Source: Prosthecobacter debontii (GTDB lineage Bacteria > Verrucomicrobiota > Verrucomicrobiia > Verrucomicrobiales > Akkermansiaceae). Taken from it: 64,000 bases of DNA. Numbering within the stretch: the stretch's first letter is position 1; every line of letters starts with the position of its first letter. Shown here in pieces: positions 34,250-42,944 of this stretch. The notes under the pieces were generated by a model that saw only the letters and a list, made by a program, of their open reading frames with translations, had not been told where the DNA came from and did no database searches. The position numbers and the translations under genes were made by a program. The stretch lies in NCBI GenBank assembly GCA_945862245.1, contig CAMAXN010000006.1, positions 1-64,000 on the forward strand, in the 5' to 3' direction.

Positions 34250-35329
34250 ATGCATAAGACCCTCCTCCTTTTTCTCCTGCTTTCTGCATCCCACTCCCAT
34301 GCCTCGCCCACCGAGTCGGAGCGCATCAAGCGCGGCTATGAACTCGCTGCAGAGACATGGGGACTACAATGGCAAATCGCCACCGATCCCTCGGAGAAAC
34401 AAAAGCTGCTGGAGAACCGGCCCGATCCCTCCGCCTCCGCCACGGAGCTATGGCGGCAAATCGCACCGTCGCTCAAGGAGGATTGGACAATCCCTTACTC
34501 CACCTTTTTCCTCGGCCTCGCCCGCAACCTCAGCATGGTCAACCTGGACGGTAACACCGGCACCGCATTCACCGAAGAGCGGAAACGCATCTTCGAGGCC
34601 TTTGTCAAGAACCACACCACTAAGCCGGGCATCGCGCCTTTCTGTATCGCCATCGCTGATAACGGCGATACCAAAAGCCTCCACCTTCTGGAAAAAATCA
34701 TGGCTGAGAATCCCGACGAAGCGATCAAAGGCATCGCCGCGTTCGCTGCCGCGATGTTGCTTAAGACCCTAGGTGATGCTCCCGAGGTGATGAAGAAACG
34801 CCTCACCTACCTGCGCCAAGCCATCATAATGGCCGCCGACCAAACGGTGGGCGAAATCAATGTTGCGGACATCGTCACCAACGAACTTTACGTGATACGG
34901 TTCCTCAGCAAAGGCCGCAACGCGCCCGACCTAAGTGGGACGGATGTAGGCGGACGCATCATTCGGCTTTCCGAGATGCGCGGAAAAACTGTGATCCTGC
35001 TTTTCTGGGATGCGAAATCCGCGGAAACCGACAAGTTCATTGGCCTCACCAACGCGATGGCGATGAAATACTCCGACAAACCCGTTGTCATCATCGGAGT
35101 CACTCCGGAAGCGCTCAACCGCATCCGCGAACTACAAGCCAAGGAGGCGATTAAATGGAACAACATCATCGACTCGGAAGACAAGCTCGCAAAGGAATAC
35201 CGCATCGCCGTCCGACCCGCAGCGTTCGTTGTCAGCCCCGAGGGGAAATTCGAATACATCGGACTGCCGGGATCCTTTGTGGAAATGACCGTCGACGCCC
35301 TGCTCGCAGGTGATGTCCCGCCACAATGA
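34250..35329 (+). CDS. Exported redoxin-like protein lacking the CxxC
   Basis: A 359-residue protein with a signal peptide (TLLLFLLLSASHSHA). Residues about 20-210 are helical with no known motif. Residues about 220-355 are a TlpA/AhpC-TSA thioredoxin-fold domain (GRNAPDLSGTDVGGRIIRL, then SEMRGKTVILLFWDAKSAET). The active site that normally reads WCxPC is DAKSAE, so both Cys are gone, while the fold features (VVIIGVTPEA, RPAAFVVSPEGKFEYIG) remain. It probably no longer does thiol chemistry and may be a binding or structural protein. Single gene between the pseudouridine synthase and rpoD. Confidence 0.82.
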   Translation: MHKTLLLFLLLSASHSHASPTESERIKRGYELAAETWGLQWQIATDPSEKQKLLENRPDPSASATELWRQIAPSLKEDWTIPYSTFFLGLARNLSMVNLDGNTGTAFTEERKRIFEAFVKNHTTKPGIAPFCIAIADNGDTKSLHLLEKIMAENPDEAIKGIAAFAAAMLLKTLGDAPEVMKKRLTYLRQAIIMAADQTVGEINVADIVTNELYVIRFLSKGRNAPDLSGTDVGGRIIRLSEMRGKTVILLFWDAKSAETDKFIGLTNAMAMKYSDKPVVIIGVTPEALNRIRELQAKEAIKWNNIIDSEDKLAKEYRIAVRPAAFVVSPEGKFEYIGLPGSFVEMTVDALLAGDVPPQ

Positions 35330-35339
35330 CGCTCTAATG

Positions 35340-35360
35340 CTGGATAGTAAATCTATCCAG
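35340..35360. other. Perfect hairpin between the redoxin-like gene and rpoD
   Basis: CTGGATAG and CTATCCAG form a perfect 8-bp stem with loop TAAAT, eleven bases after the redoxin-like stop. No T-run on either strand. It could be a transcript end for the plus-strand gene. The rest of 35361-35554 shows no gene. Confidence 0.45.
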
Positions 35361-35554
35361 ATATAAACAATCGGCCAGTATTCCTGCTAACAAAACGAAC
35401 AACGACCATCTTCAAAATAGTATCTTGAAGGCATCTGCATACAAAGGGTCGGACTTCTAGAAAGATATAAAGTTCGAAAGTTGCAGTTTGCCAAAAAGGA
35501 TACACTTCATGTTGCGTTTTTTTCTGATGCTCCCGACGGGTCTCTCGCTATGTA

Positions 35555-37588
35555 TCAAGCCCCCGGCAACTCGATGAAGCCTTCCAGCTTTCGAATCCGA
35601 GTAGGGTGGCGCATTTTTCGCAAGGCCTTGGCCTCGATTTGGCGGATGCGCTCACGGGTGACTTGGAACTGACGGCCGACTTCCTCGAGGGTGCGGCTGT
35701 AGCCGTCCTTGAGGCCGAAGCGTTGTTCCAGCACCTCGCGCTCGCGCTCGGTAAGGGTGTCGAGCACGTCCTTAATTTTGTCCTTAAGCATCGAGAAACC
35801 AGCCTCCTCCATCGGGTTGTCGGCGGCCTTGTCCTCGATGAAGTCACCAAAAGAAGTGTCGTCCGAATCACCGACAGGGGCTTGCAAAGAGATCGGCTGT
35901 TGTGCCATCTTGAGAACGGCGCGGACACGCTCGACGGGAAGATGGATTTCCTCGGCGATTTCCTCCGGGGATGGCTCGCGACCGTATTCCTGAACGAGTT
36001 GCTTTTGCACGCGCATCAGCTTGTTAATCGTCTCGATCATGTGAACCGGAATGCGTATCGTGCGCGCTTGGTCGGCGATGGAGCGAGTAATTGCTTGGCG
36101 GATCCACCAAGTTGCGTACGTGGAAAATTTATAGCCGCGGCGGTATTCGAATTTTTCGACCGCTTTCATAAGACCCATGTTGCCTTCTTGGATAAGGTCG
36201 AGGAATGAGAGTCCACGATTGGTATATTTTTTAGCGATAGATATGACGAGGCGAAGGTTGGCCTCCACCATCTCAGTCTTGGCCTTGAGCGCCTCCTTCA
36301 TCCAGCGGCGTAGCTGCATGTAAACTGGCTCGAAAGTTCTATTGTTTAGCCATGTGCGCTGCTGGATTTCGCGCATCTTGGTTAAAAATTCCTTGTCCTC
36401 CGGATGTGTCTGGAGGCGGCGGGAGTACTTACGGTATTTATCCATATAGTCCTCCACTTGCTCGCAGAAATCCTCGACTATTTTCTGTTTGTAGTAAAAA
36501 CGGACGTAGATGCGGTGCATCGTGCCAATGTTCTTCTCGAAAGTCTCCTCGAGTTTCTTTTTGCCACGGGGAGCCTTGGCGGAGAGTTGGCGAAAAATGT
36601 TGTCATTCTCCACGTGGAGCGCTTTGAGTTGATCGCAAAGCTTAGTAAGTCCTTTTTCGTAGCGGTCGCGAGACTCGATTTTTTTATCTAGAATAACACG
36701 GTCAAAGCGCTCGGTTTTTTTCTTAAGCTTATCGGCGAGTTCAAGGTAGAGGTCGGTGATAAAGCCGTATTGGTGGAGGTATTTTGAAACCTCGATCTCC
36801 GCATCCTCAATGCGTTTTGAGATTTCCACCTCCTGCTCGCGGGTGAGCAAAGGCACTTGACCCATCTGCTTGAGATACATTCGGACAGGGTCGTCGAGGA
36901 TATCGAGCTTTTGGTCGGTCTTTACGTCCTCCTCATCGCCGTCTCCTTCGTCTTTCTTCTTGTCCTTGAAACGGTCAACCTCTGAAGCGTCGATGATGTC
37001 GAACTCCATGTTGCGAAGTCGATCCATGATGGCCTCTACATCATCGGGATCAACGAGGTCATTCGGTAGGATCTCGTTGATGTCGTCGTAAGTGATGTAT
37101 TCTTGCTCCTTAGCGAGCTTGATGAGCTCACGTATCTTTTCTTGGATCTCTGGGGTGTCGATGCGGCGCTTCTCGGCTTTCTTGCCCTTGCTTGGCGCTA
37201 TGGCTTCGGCTGGGGGCTTATCGCTTGCTTTCGGGGCTTTCGCAGCTGCCGCGGGCTTGGCTGTAGCGGGTGCTGGCTTGACGGCAGGTTTTTTAGAAGG
37301 TGCTAGCTTATTGGTAGGGGCCTTCTTCGTGGGAACTGGCTTGGCCGCAGGTTTTTTGGAAGGTGCTGGCTTGTTAGCAGGGGCCTTCCTTGCCGGTGCT
37401 GACTTAGCAGCAGCCTTCTTCGCGGGAGCTGCTTTGGTAGCTGGTTTTTTCACCGGTACTGGCTTCGCAGGAGCCTTCTTTGCCGGTGCTGCCTTGGCAG
37501 CAGAAGGCTTCTTTACTAAAGCTGGCTTGGCGTTAGCCTGGCTCGTTTTTTTGGCGGCGGGTTTCTTAGTGATCGATTTGGAAGACAT
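35555..37588 (-). CDS. rpoD: Primary RNA polymerase sigma factor RpoD with histone H1-like tail
   Basis: A 677-residue housekeeping sigma factor. Region 1.1 lies near residues 145-205 ([21 protein letters not shown]-like). Region 1.2 is [20 protein letters not shown], and region 2 is [20 protein letters not shown] followed by [20 protein letters not shown]. Region 3 carries [20 protein letters not shown], and region 4.2 is [16 protein letters not shown]. It has the long nonconserved region seen in group 1 factors. Unusually, residues 1-135 are almost only Lys, Ala, Pro, Ser and Thr in degenerate 'KKPAxKxAPxK' repeats, like histone H1 or AlgP tails. The ATG at 37588 is chosen over one three codons earlier. 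Confidence 0.95.
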   Translation of the reverse strand: MSSKSITKKPAAKKTSQANAKPALVKKPSAAKAAPAKKAPAKPVPVKKPATKAAPAKKAAAKSAPARKAPANKPAPSKKPAAKPVPTKKAPTNKLAPSKKPAVKPAPATAKPAAAAKAPKASDKPPAEAIAPSKGKKAEKRRIDTPEIQEKIRELIKLAKEQEYITYDDINEILPNDLVDPDDVEAIMDRLRNMEFDIIDASEVDRFKDKKKDEGDGDEEDVKTDQKLDILDDPVRMYLKQMGQVPLLTREQEVEISKRIEDAEIEVSKYLHQYGFITDLYLELADKLKKKTERFDRVILDKKIESRDRYEKGLTKLCDQLKALHVENDNIFRQLSAKAPRGKKKLEETFEKNIGTMHRIYVRFYYKQKIVEDFCEQVEDYMDKYRKYSRRLQTHPEDKEFLTKMREIQQRTWLNNRTFEPVYMQLRRWMKEALKAKTEMVEANLRLVISIAKKYTNRGLSFLDLIQEGNMGLMKAVEKFEYRRGYKFSTYATWWIRQAITRSIADQARTIRIPVHMIETINKLMRVQKQLVQEYGREPSPEEIAEEIHLPVERVRAVLKMAQQPISLQAPVGDSDDTSFGDFIEDKAADNPMEEAGFSMLKDKIKDVLDTLTEREREVLEQRFGLKDGYSRTLEEVGRQFQVTRERIRQIEAKALRKMRHPTRIRKLEGFIELPGA

Positions 37589-38009
37589 GAAGAGCAAAGG
37601 GGACTTAGGAACGGGTCATCAGGCTACAATTCACCCATTAGCTGGGCACACGTGGAAAAACACGGGCGGGCGGAATGAAGAGGGCATGAAGCGATGCGTC
37701 AAGACGATAGTTTAAAAAAATACTTGGCCTCAAGGATTAACGGTCGCGCCTTCGTTAGTAGTTTCCTTTGAGAATTTAATTAATAAATGTTTGTTAATTT
37801 TGCGATAGGGTATTTTTTGTCAGAATTCGATTCCAAGAAATGAGTGCGAATAGCAGCTACCTTCAGCTTTCAAGCAAATTAAGTGACTATGAAAAGCGCC
37901 ACACCTGACACCAAATACACAAATGTAAATTTTTAAAAAAAATCAGCGGATTAAAAGCGCGCAAACCCAGCCATGATGCAATCCCCCAAACGGCGCATAG
38001 CATTTCCCA
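37589..38009. other. AT-rich region between lpxA and rpoD
   Basis: About 420 bases without a gene; 37730-37960 is markedly AT-rich with poly-A and poly-T runs. It should hold the rpoD promoter(s) on the minus strand and the 3' end of lpxA. No RNA gene was recognised. Confidence 0.45.
37704..37733 (-). promoter_or_regulatory. Candidate rpoD promoter
   Basis: On the minus strand, TTGAGG (37728-37733) and TATCGT (37704-37709) are 18 bases apart, about 115 bases before the rpoD ATG. TTGACG at 37697-37702 is a second possible -35. Both are weak matches read by eye. Confidence 0.28.
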
Positions 38010-38864
38010 TCACCGAGTCACACCGCGCTGCGATTCCTCTACGAAATGGATCAGATGCTCAACGTAGGGGTTCGATGCGGCGGCAGTGGCTTTCAGGGAG
38101 CTAACGCCGTTAGCGAGACTTATATCCTTTTTGAGGAACAGGCGTTTGTAAGCGGATTTCAGGTCGCGGATGTCATCTTCTAAGAAGCCGCGACGCTGGA
38201 GGCCGATGAGGTTGAGGCCGCGGGTGGAGGCGGGGTTGCCATCGACAATCATGAACGGCGGCACGTCCTGAACGATCTTCGTGAGACCGCCAATAATGGA
38301 ATGTTTGCCAATTCGGCAGAACTGATGGGCCGCGGCGAGGCCGGAGACGATCGCAAAATCGCCCACAGTACAGTGCCCGGCAAGGCTGCCGTTGTTGGAG
38401 AGAATGATATGGTTGCCGAGCTGGCAGTCGTGGGCGACGTGGGAGTAGCAGAGGAAAAGGTTGTGTGAGCCAATGCGGGTGGGCAGCTCTTTGTGGGTAC
38501 CGCGGTGGACCGTGCAGTTCTCCCGGAAGACATTGTGGTCGCCCACCTCTAGTGAGGTAGGCTCACCGATGTATTTGAGATCCTGGGTTTTGCCGCCGAC
38601 AAGGGCGAAGGGAAAAAACTCGTTGGCTTTCCCGAAACTGGAGATGCCTTCAATCACCACATGGGAGTGGAGCACACAGTCATCGCCGAGTGTGACGTTT
38701 GCACCAATGACGCAGTAGGGGCCAACGCGGATGTTCCTGCCGAGCTCGGCCTTCGGCGAAATGATGGCGGTGGAGTGGATCACTCGCCTAGTTTCAATCG
38801 TTATCGACGGCCGTGACGAGCGAATTTTCCCGTCAGTATTTGTCGAGAAATTTGGCTGCGTCAT
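38010..38864 (-). CDS. lpxA: UDP-N-acetylglucosamine O-acyltransferase LpxA
   Basis: A 284-residue first enzyme of lipid A synthesis, which moves a hydroxyacyl chain from ACP to UDP-GlcNAc. Hexapeptide repeats of the left-handed beta-helix run from IHSTAIISPKAELGRNIRVG through IVSGLAAAHQFCRIGKHSI. The LpxA signature regions NVFRENCTVHRGT and FLCYSHVAHDCQLGNH (catalytic His in SHVAHD) are clear. The C-terminal helical part starts after GLNLIGLQRRGF. A start at 38912 adds 16 residues; even from 38864 there are about 25 residues before the beta-helix, longer than in E. coli. No fabZ or lpxD is adjacent, unlike the usual cluster. Confidence 0.94.
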   Translation of the reverse strand: MTQPNFSTNTDGKIRSSRPSITIETRRVIHSTAIISPKAELGRNIRVGPYCVIGANVTLGDDCVLHSHVVIEGISSFGKANEFFPFALVGGKTQDLKYIGEPTSLEVGDHNVFRENCTVHRGTHKELPTRIGSHNLFLCYSHVAHDCQLGNHIILSNNGSLAGHCTVGDFAIVSGLAAAHQFCRIGKHSIIGGLTKIVQDVPPFMIVDGNPASTRGLNLIGLQRRGFLEDDIRDLKSAYKRLFLKKDISLANGVSSLKATAAASNPYVEHLIHFVEESQRGVTR

Positions 38865-39148
38865 GTTGAGTGAGGATTGCAACGCGGCTTCGGCGACTAT
38901 GGCAGAAGCCATCTCCGCTTAGCTAAACGCAGCTAAATAGGCGCCATTACCTAATGCGCTTCTACCCTTTGTGCCGAGTTCATCTGATGGTATCAGAGGA
39001 TGTTCCCAAGATTTACCTCATTCCGTGGAACGGTGACAGAGTAGTCGTGATCTGAATGCTATAAACCAGCCAAGCTTTGCCCGGCATGTCTAAATGCACT
39101 CCAACTATAGCACCTTTGTAACCACCACACCTGATGATGATAACGTAA

Positions 39149-40102
39149 TATGGCATTGATGGCGTGTTCGTGCAGCGCTTCGCCACCGAGGTCACTTCCC
39201 CTAGTGGCGGTCGAGCCGACAACCAAGAATCCCGCTCCGTCAACCGCGTGCTCGAGCATTGCCGCGCCGGTGCCGAACAGCATGGCAGGACCTACGCGGT
39301 GATGTATGACCTCACAAGCATGTCCTCCGCACGCATCGCGGCCGTGAAAGATGACTGGCGTTTCCTAGTGAAGGAAATGGGCATTCTCAAGGACGCCGCC
39401 TATCAGAAACATTCCGGCCGCCCCGTGGTCGCACTCTGGGGTGTGGGGTTCAACAGGCGCGACTATGGTCCGGACCAGATCGCACCTTTGTTAGAATTCC
39501 TCAAGAATGATACCGAATGCGGTGGCATGACAGTCATGCTCGGCACGCCCACCTACTGGCGCGCCGGTGATCGTGATGCGGGACCGTTTTCGGAATGGAA
39601 AAAGATCTATCTTGCCGCTGATATTATCTCTCCATGGACGGTCGGGCGTTTCGGCGCAACCGATGCCGCGCAGCGATACGCCGCTGAGATCGCCAAGCCC
39701 GACCACGAGTGGTGTGTGGCCAATAAGAAGGACCACATGCCAGTGGTTTTCCCTGGTTTCTCATGGTCGAATCTGAAAAAGGCCACTAATGAGAATCCCA
39801 ATGCCATCATTGATCGGAAAGGTGGCCGCTTTCTCTGGTCCCAATATGACGCGCTCGTCCGGACTGCCGGCGCGACGATGGTCTACCAGGCGATGTTTGA
39901 TGAGCTTGACGAAGGCACACACATTTTCAAATCCACTAACAATCCGCCTGTCGGACCCAGCCGGTTCCTGACTTTTGGCGAACTACCCACGAATCACTAC
40001 CTGTGGCTGGTTGGCGAGGCTACACGACGCGTGGGGGGAGAATTACCTTTCAAGCCCGAGCTGCCAATCCGTAAGTTCATGGGATCCAATTCTGAGCAAT
40101 AA
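39149..40102 (+). pseudogene. 5'-truncated GH71/99-like glycoside hydrolase gene
   Basis: About 318 codons encode the C-terminal part of a secreted carbohydrate-active enzyme. From an upstream TAA the frame reads [15 protein letters not shown], then [40 protein letters not shown], and a terminal [19 protein letters not shown]. This is the pattern of GH71/99-like proteins (annotated in places as xylosidase/arabinosidase), where 'YGIDGVFxQRF' lies some 100 residues after the signal peptide. Here the frame is closed just before that motif, and signal peptide and first strands are missing. GTG at 39164 is the only start. I read it as a decayed gene. Confidence 0.62.
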
Positions 40103-40299
40103 GCCTCTAATCAAGCCGCTCACATTTGAATCTGAACATGGACAAGCGCCAAGCACGGTTGATTTTGACCCCACTCAGACCTATTACTACCGTAACTTGA
40201 ACCACTTGCACCTGTCGTACCCTCTTCAATGAGGTTTTTGTATAATTACCACGATTAGGATGGTAAATTATACTTAGGATAACAAATTATCGTAGGCAA

Positions 40300-41277
40300 A
40301 TGTCGGAACCAAAACAGATAAGGGAGCAATTACGTATCACTTGCCCATCCTGCAATCAGCGTTTTTCCGTGGGCGCAGACCTGATGGACCGGATGGTCGA
40401 GTGCGGAGCTTGTGAAACGCGCTTCCGCATCAATGACGAGGTCGTTGTCAGAAGTAAAAGAATCTACCCGGGAGAACGGACATCTAACACTTTAAACCGT
40501 TTCCAACGAGTTCCCATTGTCTCTACCACTCCGCAAGGCATGCGAGAGATAAGTTATGATAAAGACATTAATGCCGATAACTTGTTGTCCAAATACCCAC
40601 GCCTCTGGGCCGCGATCCTAGGAGGCGGGGCAATAGCCACTATCGCCCTGATGCTCCTTTTCTCCGGCGGCGAAAACAACACACTAAGTGGCGTGTCATT
40701 CGAAAATAAACTGATATTAACAGGCTTTACTTCGATTGTTGGAACGGTGCTCCTAGTTTATGCTATTCCCAATGCCCGCGCAAAAGCGGTATTCTTCGCA
40801 ATACTTGCTGCGGCCGGTCTGTTGACCATCCCGTTTTTCATAAACAGTCCCGCCGTTACTTCTACTAAACCAAGTAATACGCCGGATTATATGGATCCAA
40901 CTAATTCGTTGCTTTTCTCTGAGTTAGAGGAGGATCCTCTCACCGAATTGAAAAACCGTTTCTTGACCAATCCGCTGGAAAACGAGCAGAAACGCTTGGA
41001 GGCCCTAGGAGGCGATAAAAAAGCGTACGGAATTTACCTCACAAACCTCATCCAGAGTAATTTCAATACCGTTAGGGATTACCTGATCAGTAATACGATG
41101 GCAGGTTCCTCATCCCACGCCTACCCACGCGAAAATGGCAACTACCTGATAGTGCTGACAGATGTTTCCATGGACATTACGGAAGTGACGAAAATAGCCG
41201 ACTCACTCGGATCCACCAAGGAAGTCCACTCAGACATAGGAGTCATCGTGGTCAGCATCAATAACGAACAGTTCTAA
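40300..41277 (+). CDS. Zinc-ribbon membrane protein (MJ0042-type)
   Basis: A 325-residue protein. The N-terminal zinc ribbon CPSCNQRFSVGADLMDR then VECGACETRF has the CxxC...CxxC spacing of MJ0042-type fingers. Three hydrophobic helices follow (about 103-121, 139-158 and 162-181). The C-terminal part is soluble with acidic helices (LFSELEEDPLTELKNRF) and a compact alpha/beta end (GNYLIVLTDVSMDI). It probably senses or binds something on the cytoplasmic side; function unknown. Base composition is more AT-rich than its neighbours. The ATG at 40300 has no Shine-Dalgarno sequence. Confidence 0.75.
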   Translation: MSEPKQIREQLRITCPSCNQRFSVGADLMDRMVECGACETRFRINDEVVVRSKRIYPGERTSNTLNRFQRVPIVSTTPQGMREISYDKDINADNLLSKYPRLWAAILGGGAIATIALMLLFSGGENNTLSGVSFENKLILTGFTSIVGTVLLVYAIPNARAKAVFFAILAAAGLLTIPFFINSPAVTSTKPSNTPDYMDPTNSLLFSELEEDPLTELKNRFLTNPLENEQKRLEALGGDKKAYGIYLTNLIQSNFNTVRDYLISNTMAGSSSHAYPRENGNYLIVLTDVSMDITEVTKIADSLGSTKEVHSDIGVIVVSINNEQF

Positions 41278-41460
41278 GACAGCTCCACCGAGAAGCTAGA
41301 CAACTAGAAAGACCCAGCTTTCTGCATATTGAACCAGTCCATCAATGAGCGCTGGCTCTACCTATCGCTAACCCCTCTACCTAGGTCTTTCTCCCTTGCA
41401 CCTGAGGAGGCAAACCGCTTTCTTGCTTCTGTCCTTGCTAACTCCAATCCTTTTCAGATC

Positions 41461-42591
41461 ATGACAGAATACGCACGCGGCCTTCAAGGGGTCATCGCCA
41501 ACGAATCCTCACTAAGCAACGTCATTGGTGATATCGGTGAGCTCAGTTACGTCGGACACCACATCGACGATCTCGTAGAACACTGCTGTTACGAGGAAAT
41601 CATCTACCTGCTCCATCACAACCGCCTGCCGAATAAGGTAGAGCTTACCGCCTTCGAAAAGCAGCTCCGCGCCGAACGTGAACTGCCTGCACCTGTCATC
41701 GATTTCCTAAAAATCGCGCCCAAGGACGCGTCTCCAATGGATGTCCTACGAACCGCAATATCCATGCTTGGTATGTATGACCACCGCGCGAAAATCGGCG
41801 AGCCAGACATCGCCGCAAACGCCGCCATCGCGCTCTCTCTCTGCGCGAAATCCGCGACTATCGTCGCTGCCTACCACCGCTTCCGCAACGATCTCGAACT
41901 ACCCCCGATACGCGAGGATCTCACCGAAGCTCAGCATTTTCTCTACCTCATCACCGGCGAAGTGCCCACCGACACCGCCTCACGCGTATTGGACGTCGCC
42001 CTCATCCTGCACGCAGATCACGGCATGAACGCTTCGACGTTCTCTGCCCGTGTCACCATCGCCACGTTATCGGATATGTATTCCGCTATCACCGCCGCCA
42101 TCGGTACCTTAAAGGGGCCCCTTCACGGCGGCGCGAACGAGGGCGTGATCCACATGCTAAAGGACATCGGAGAGCTAGAAAATGTGGATGCATGGGTGGA
42201 AGAAAAACTTGTGCAGAAAGAAAAAATCATGGGTATCGGCCACCGCGTTTACAAGGTGCTCGATCCCCGCGCCCCGCACCTCCGCAGGCTTGCCATCAAG
42301 CTCACTGAGGAACTCGGCGAACCAAAATGGATCAAGATGTCTGAGCGGATCGCTGATATCATGCGAGAGCGTAAAGGGCTCGAAGCGAATGTCGATTTCT
42401 ACTCCGCCACGGTTTACTATTCTCTCGGAATCCCCACTGATCTTTTCACTCCCATCTTCGCTATCTCACGCACCTCTGGCTGGACCGCGCATATTCTTGA
42501 GCAGCTTCGCGATAACCGCCTTTACCGCCCACTCACCCTCTACACCGGACCTAAAACCCTCAGCCCGGTCGCACAGATCGAATCACGCTAA
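41461..42591 (+). CDS. gltA: Citrate synthase
   Basis: A 376-residue citrate synthase that condenses acetyl-CoA and oxaloacetate. RGLQGVIANESSLSNVIGD opens the protein. ALILHADHGMNASTFSARV has the first catalytic His, and GPLHGGANEGV and MGIGHRVYKVLDPRAPHL the oxaloacetate His and Arg. VDFYSATVYYSLGIPTDLFT has the catalytic Asp region. The length is that of the short Bacillus CitZ-like type rather than the NADH-regulated E. coli form. I used the ATG at 41461; a TTG start at 41329 would add 44 residues not seen in the family. Confidence 0.95.
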   Translation: MTEYARGLQGVIANESSLSNVIGDIGELSYVGHHIDDLVEHCCYEEIIYLLHHNRLPNKVELTAFEKQLRAERELPAPVIDFLKIAPKDASPMDVLRTAISMLGMYDHRAKIGEPDIAANAAIALSLCAKSATIVAAYHRFRNDLELPPIREDLTEAQHFLYLITGEVPTDTASRVLDVALILHADHGMNASTFSARVTIATLSDMYSAITAAIGTLKGPLHGGANEGVIHMLKDIGELENVDAWVEEKLVQKEKIMGIGHRVYKVLDPRAPHLRRLAIKLTEELGEPKWIKMSERIADIMRERKGLEANVDFYSATVYYSLGIPTDLFTPIFAISRTSGWTAHILEQLRDNRLYRPLTLYTGPKTLSPVAQIESR

Positions 42592-42602
42592 GTACATCTC
42601 CA

Positions 42603-42848
42603 GTGAAAAACCCAATAATTCTTCTCGCCGCATTAGCTCTCTCCTCTTGCGCTCCACCACAGCCTATCGTCATCGCCGAGAAGACAATCAAACAGCCACC
42701 CAGCGCACCGGAAGCACCTGCTCTCGCGGATGATGAGCTTCGCCTACCTGATATGACTATACTCCCCGACGATGACGATCTTCGCTCAATGGCCCCATTA
42801 AAAAAAGACAGCAATGCCACAATCATCTCTAGACCGCCCACCGAATAG
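42603..42848 (+). CDS. Small putative lipoprotein
   Basis: An 81-residue protein starting at GTG with a lipoprotein signal (IILLAALALSSC, Cys16). The mature 65 residues are Pro- and Asp-rich (APEAPALADDELRLPD, ILPDDDD), so probably disordered. It begins 12 bases after citrate synthase and is likely on the same transcript. No family recognised; supported only by the signal and position. Confidence 0.5.
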   Translation: MKNPIILLAALALSSCAPPQPIVIAEKTIKQPPSAPEAPALADDELRLPDMTILPDDDDLRSMAPLKKDSNATIISRPPTE

Positions 42849-42944
42849 CGGGTCTTGTGTCGAAAAATGAAAACTTTCCGCACTTCCAAGAGCATCACTT
42901 CCCCTAAATTTATGGCCTTTGGTCTCTGCTGTAAGAATTTTACC

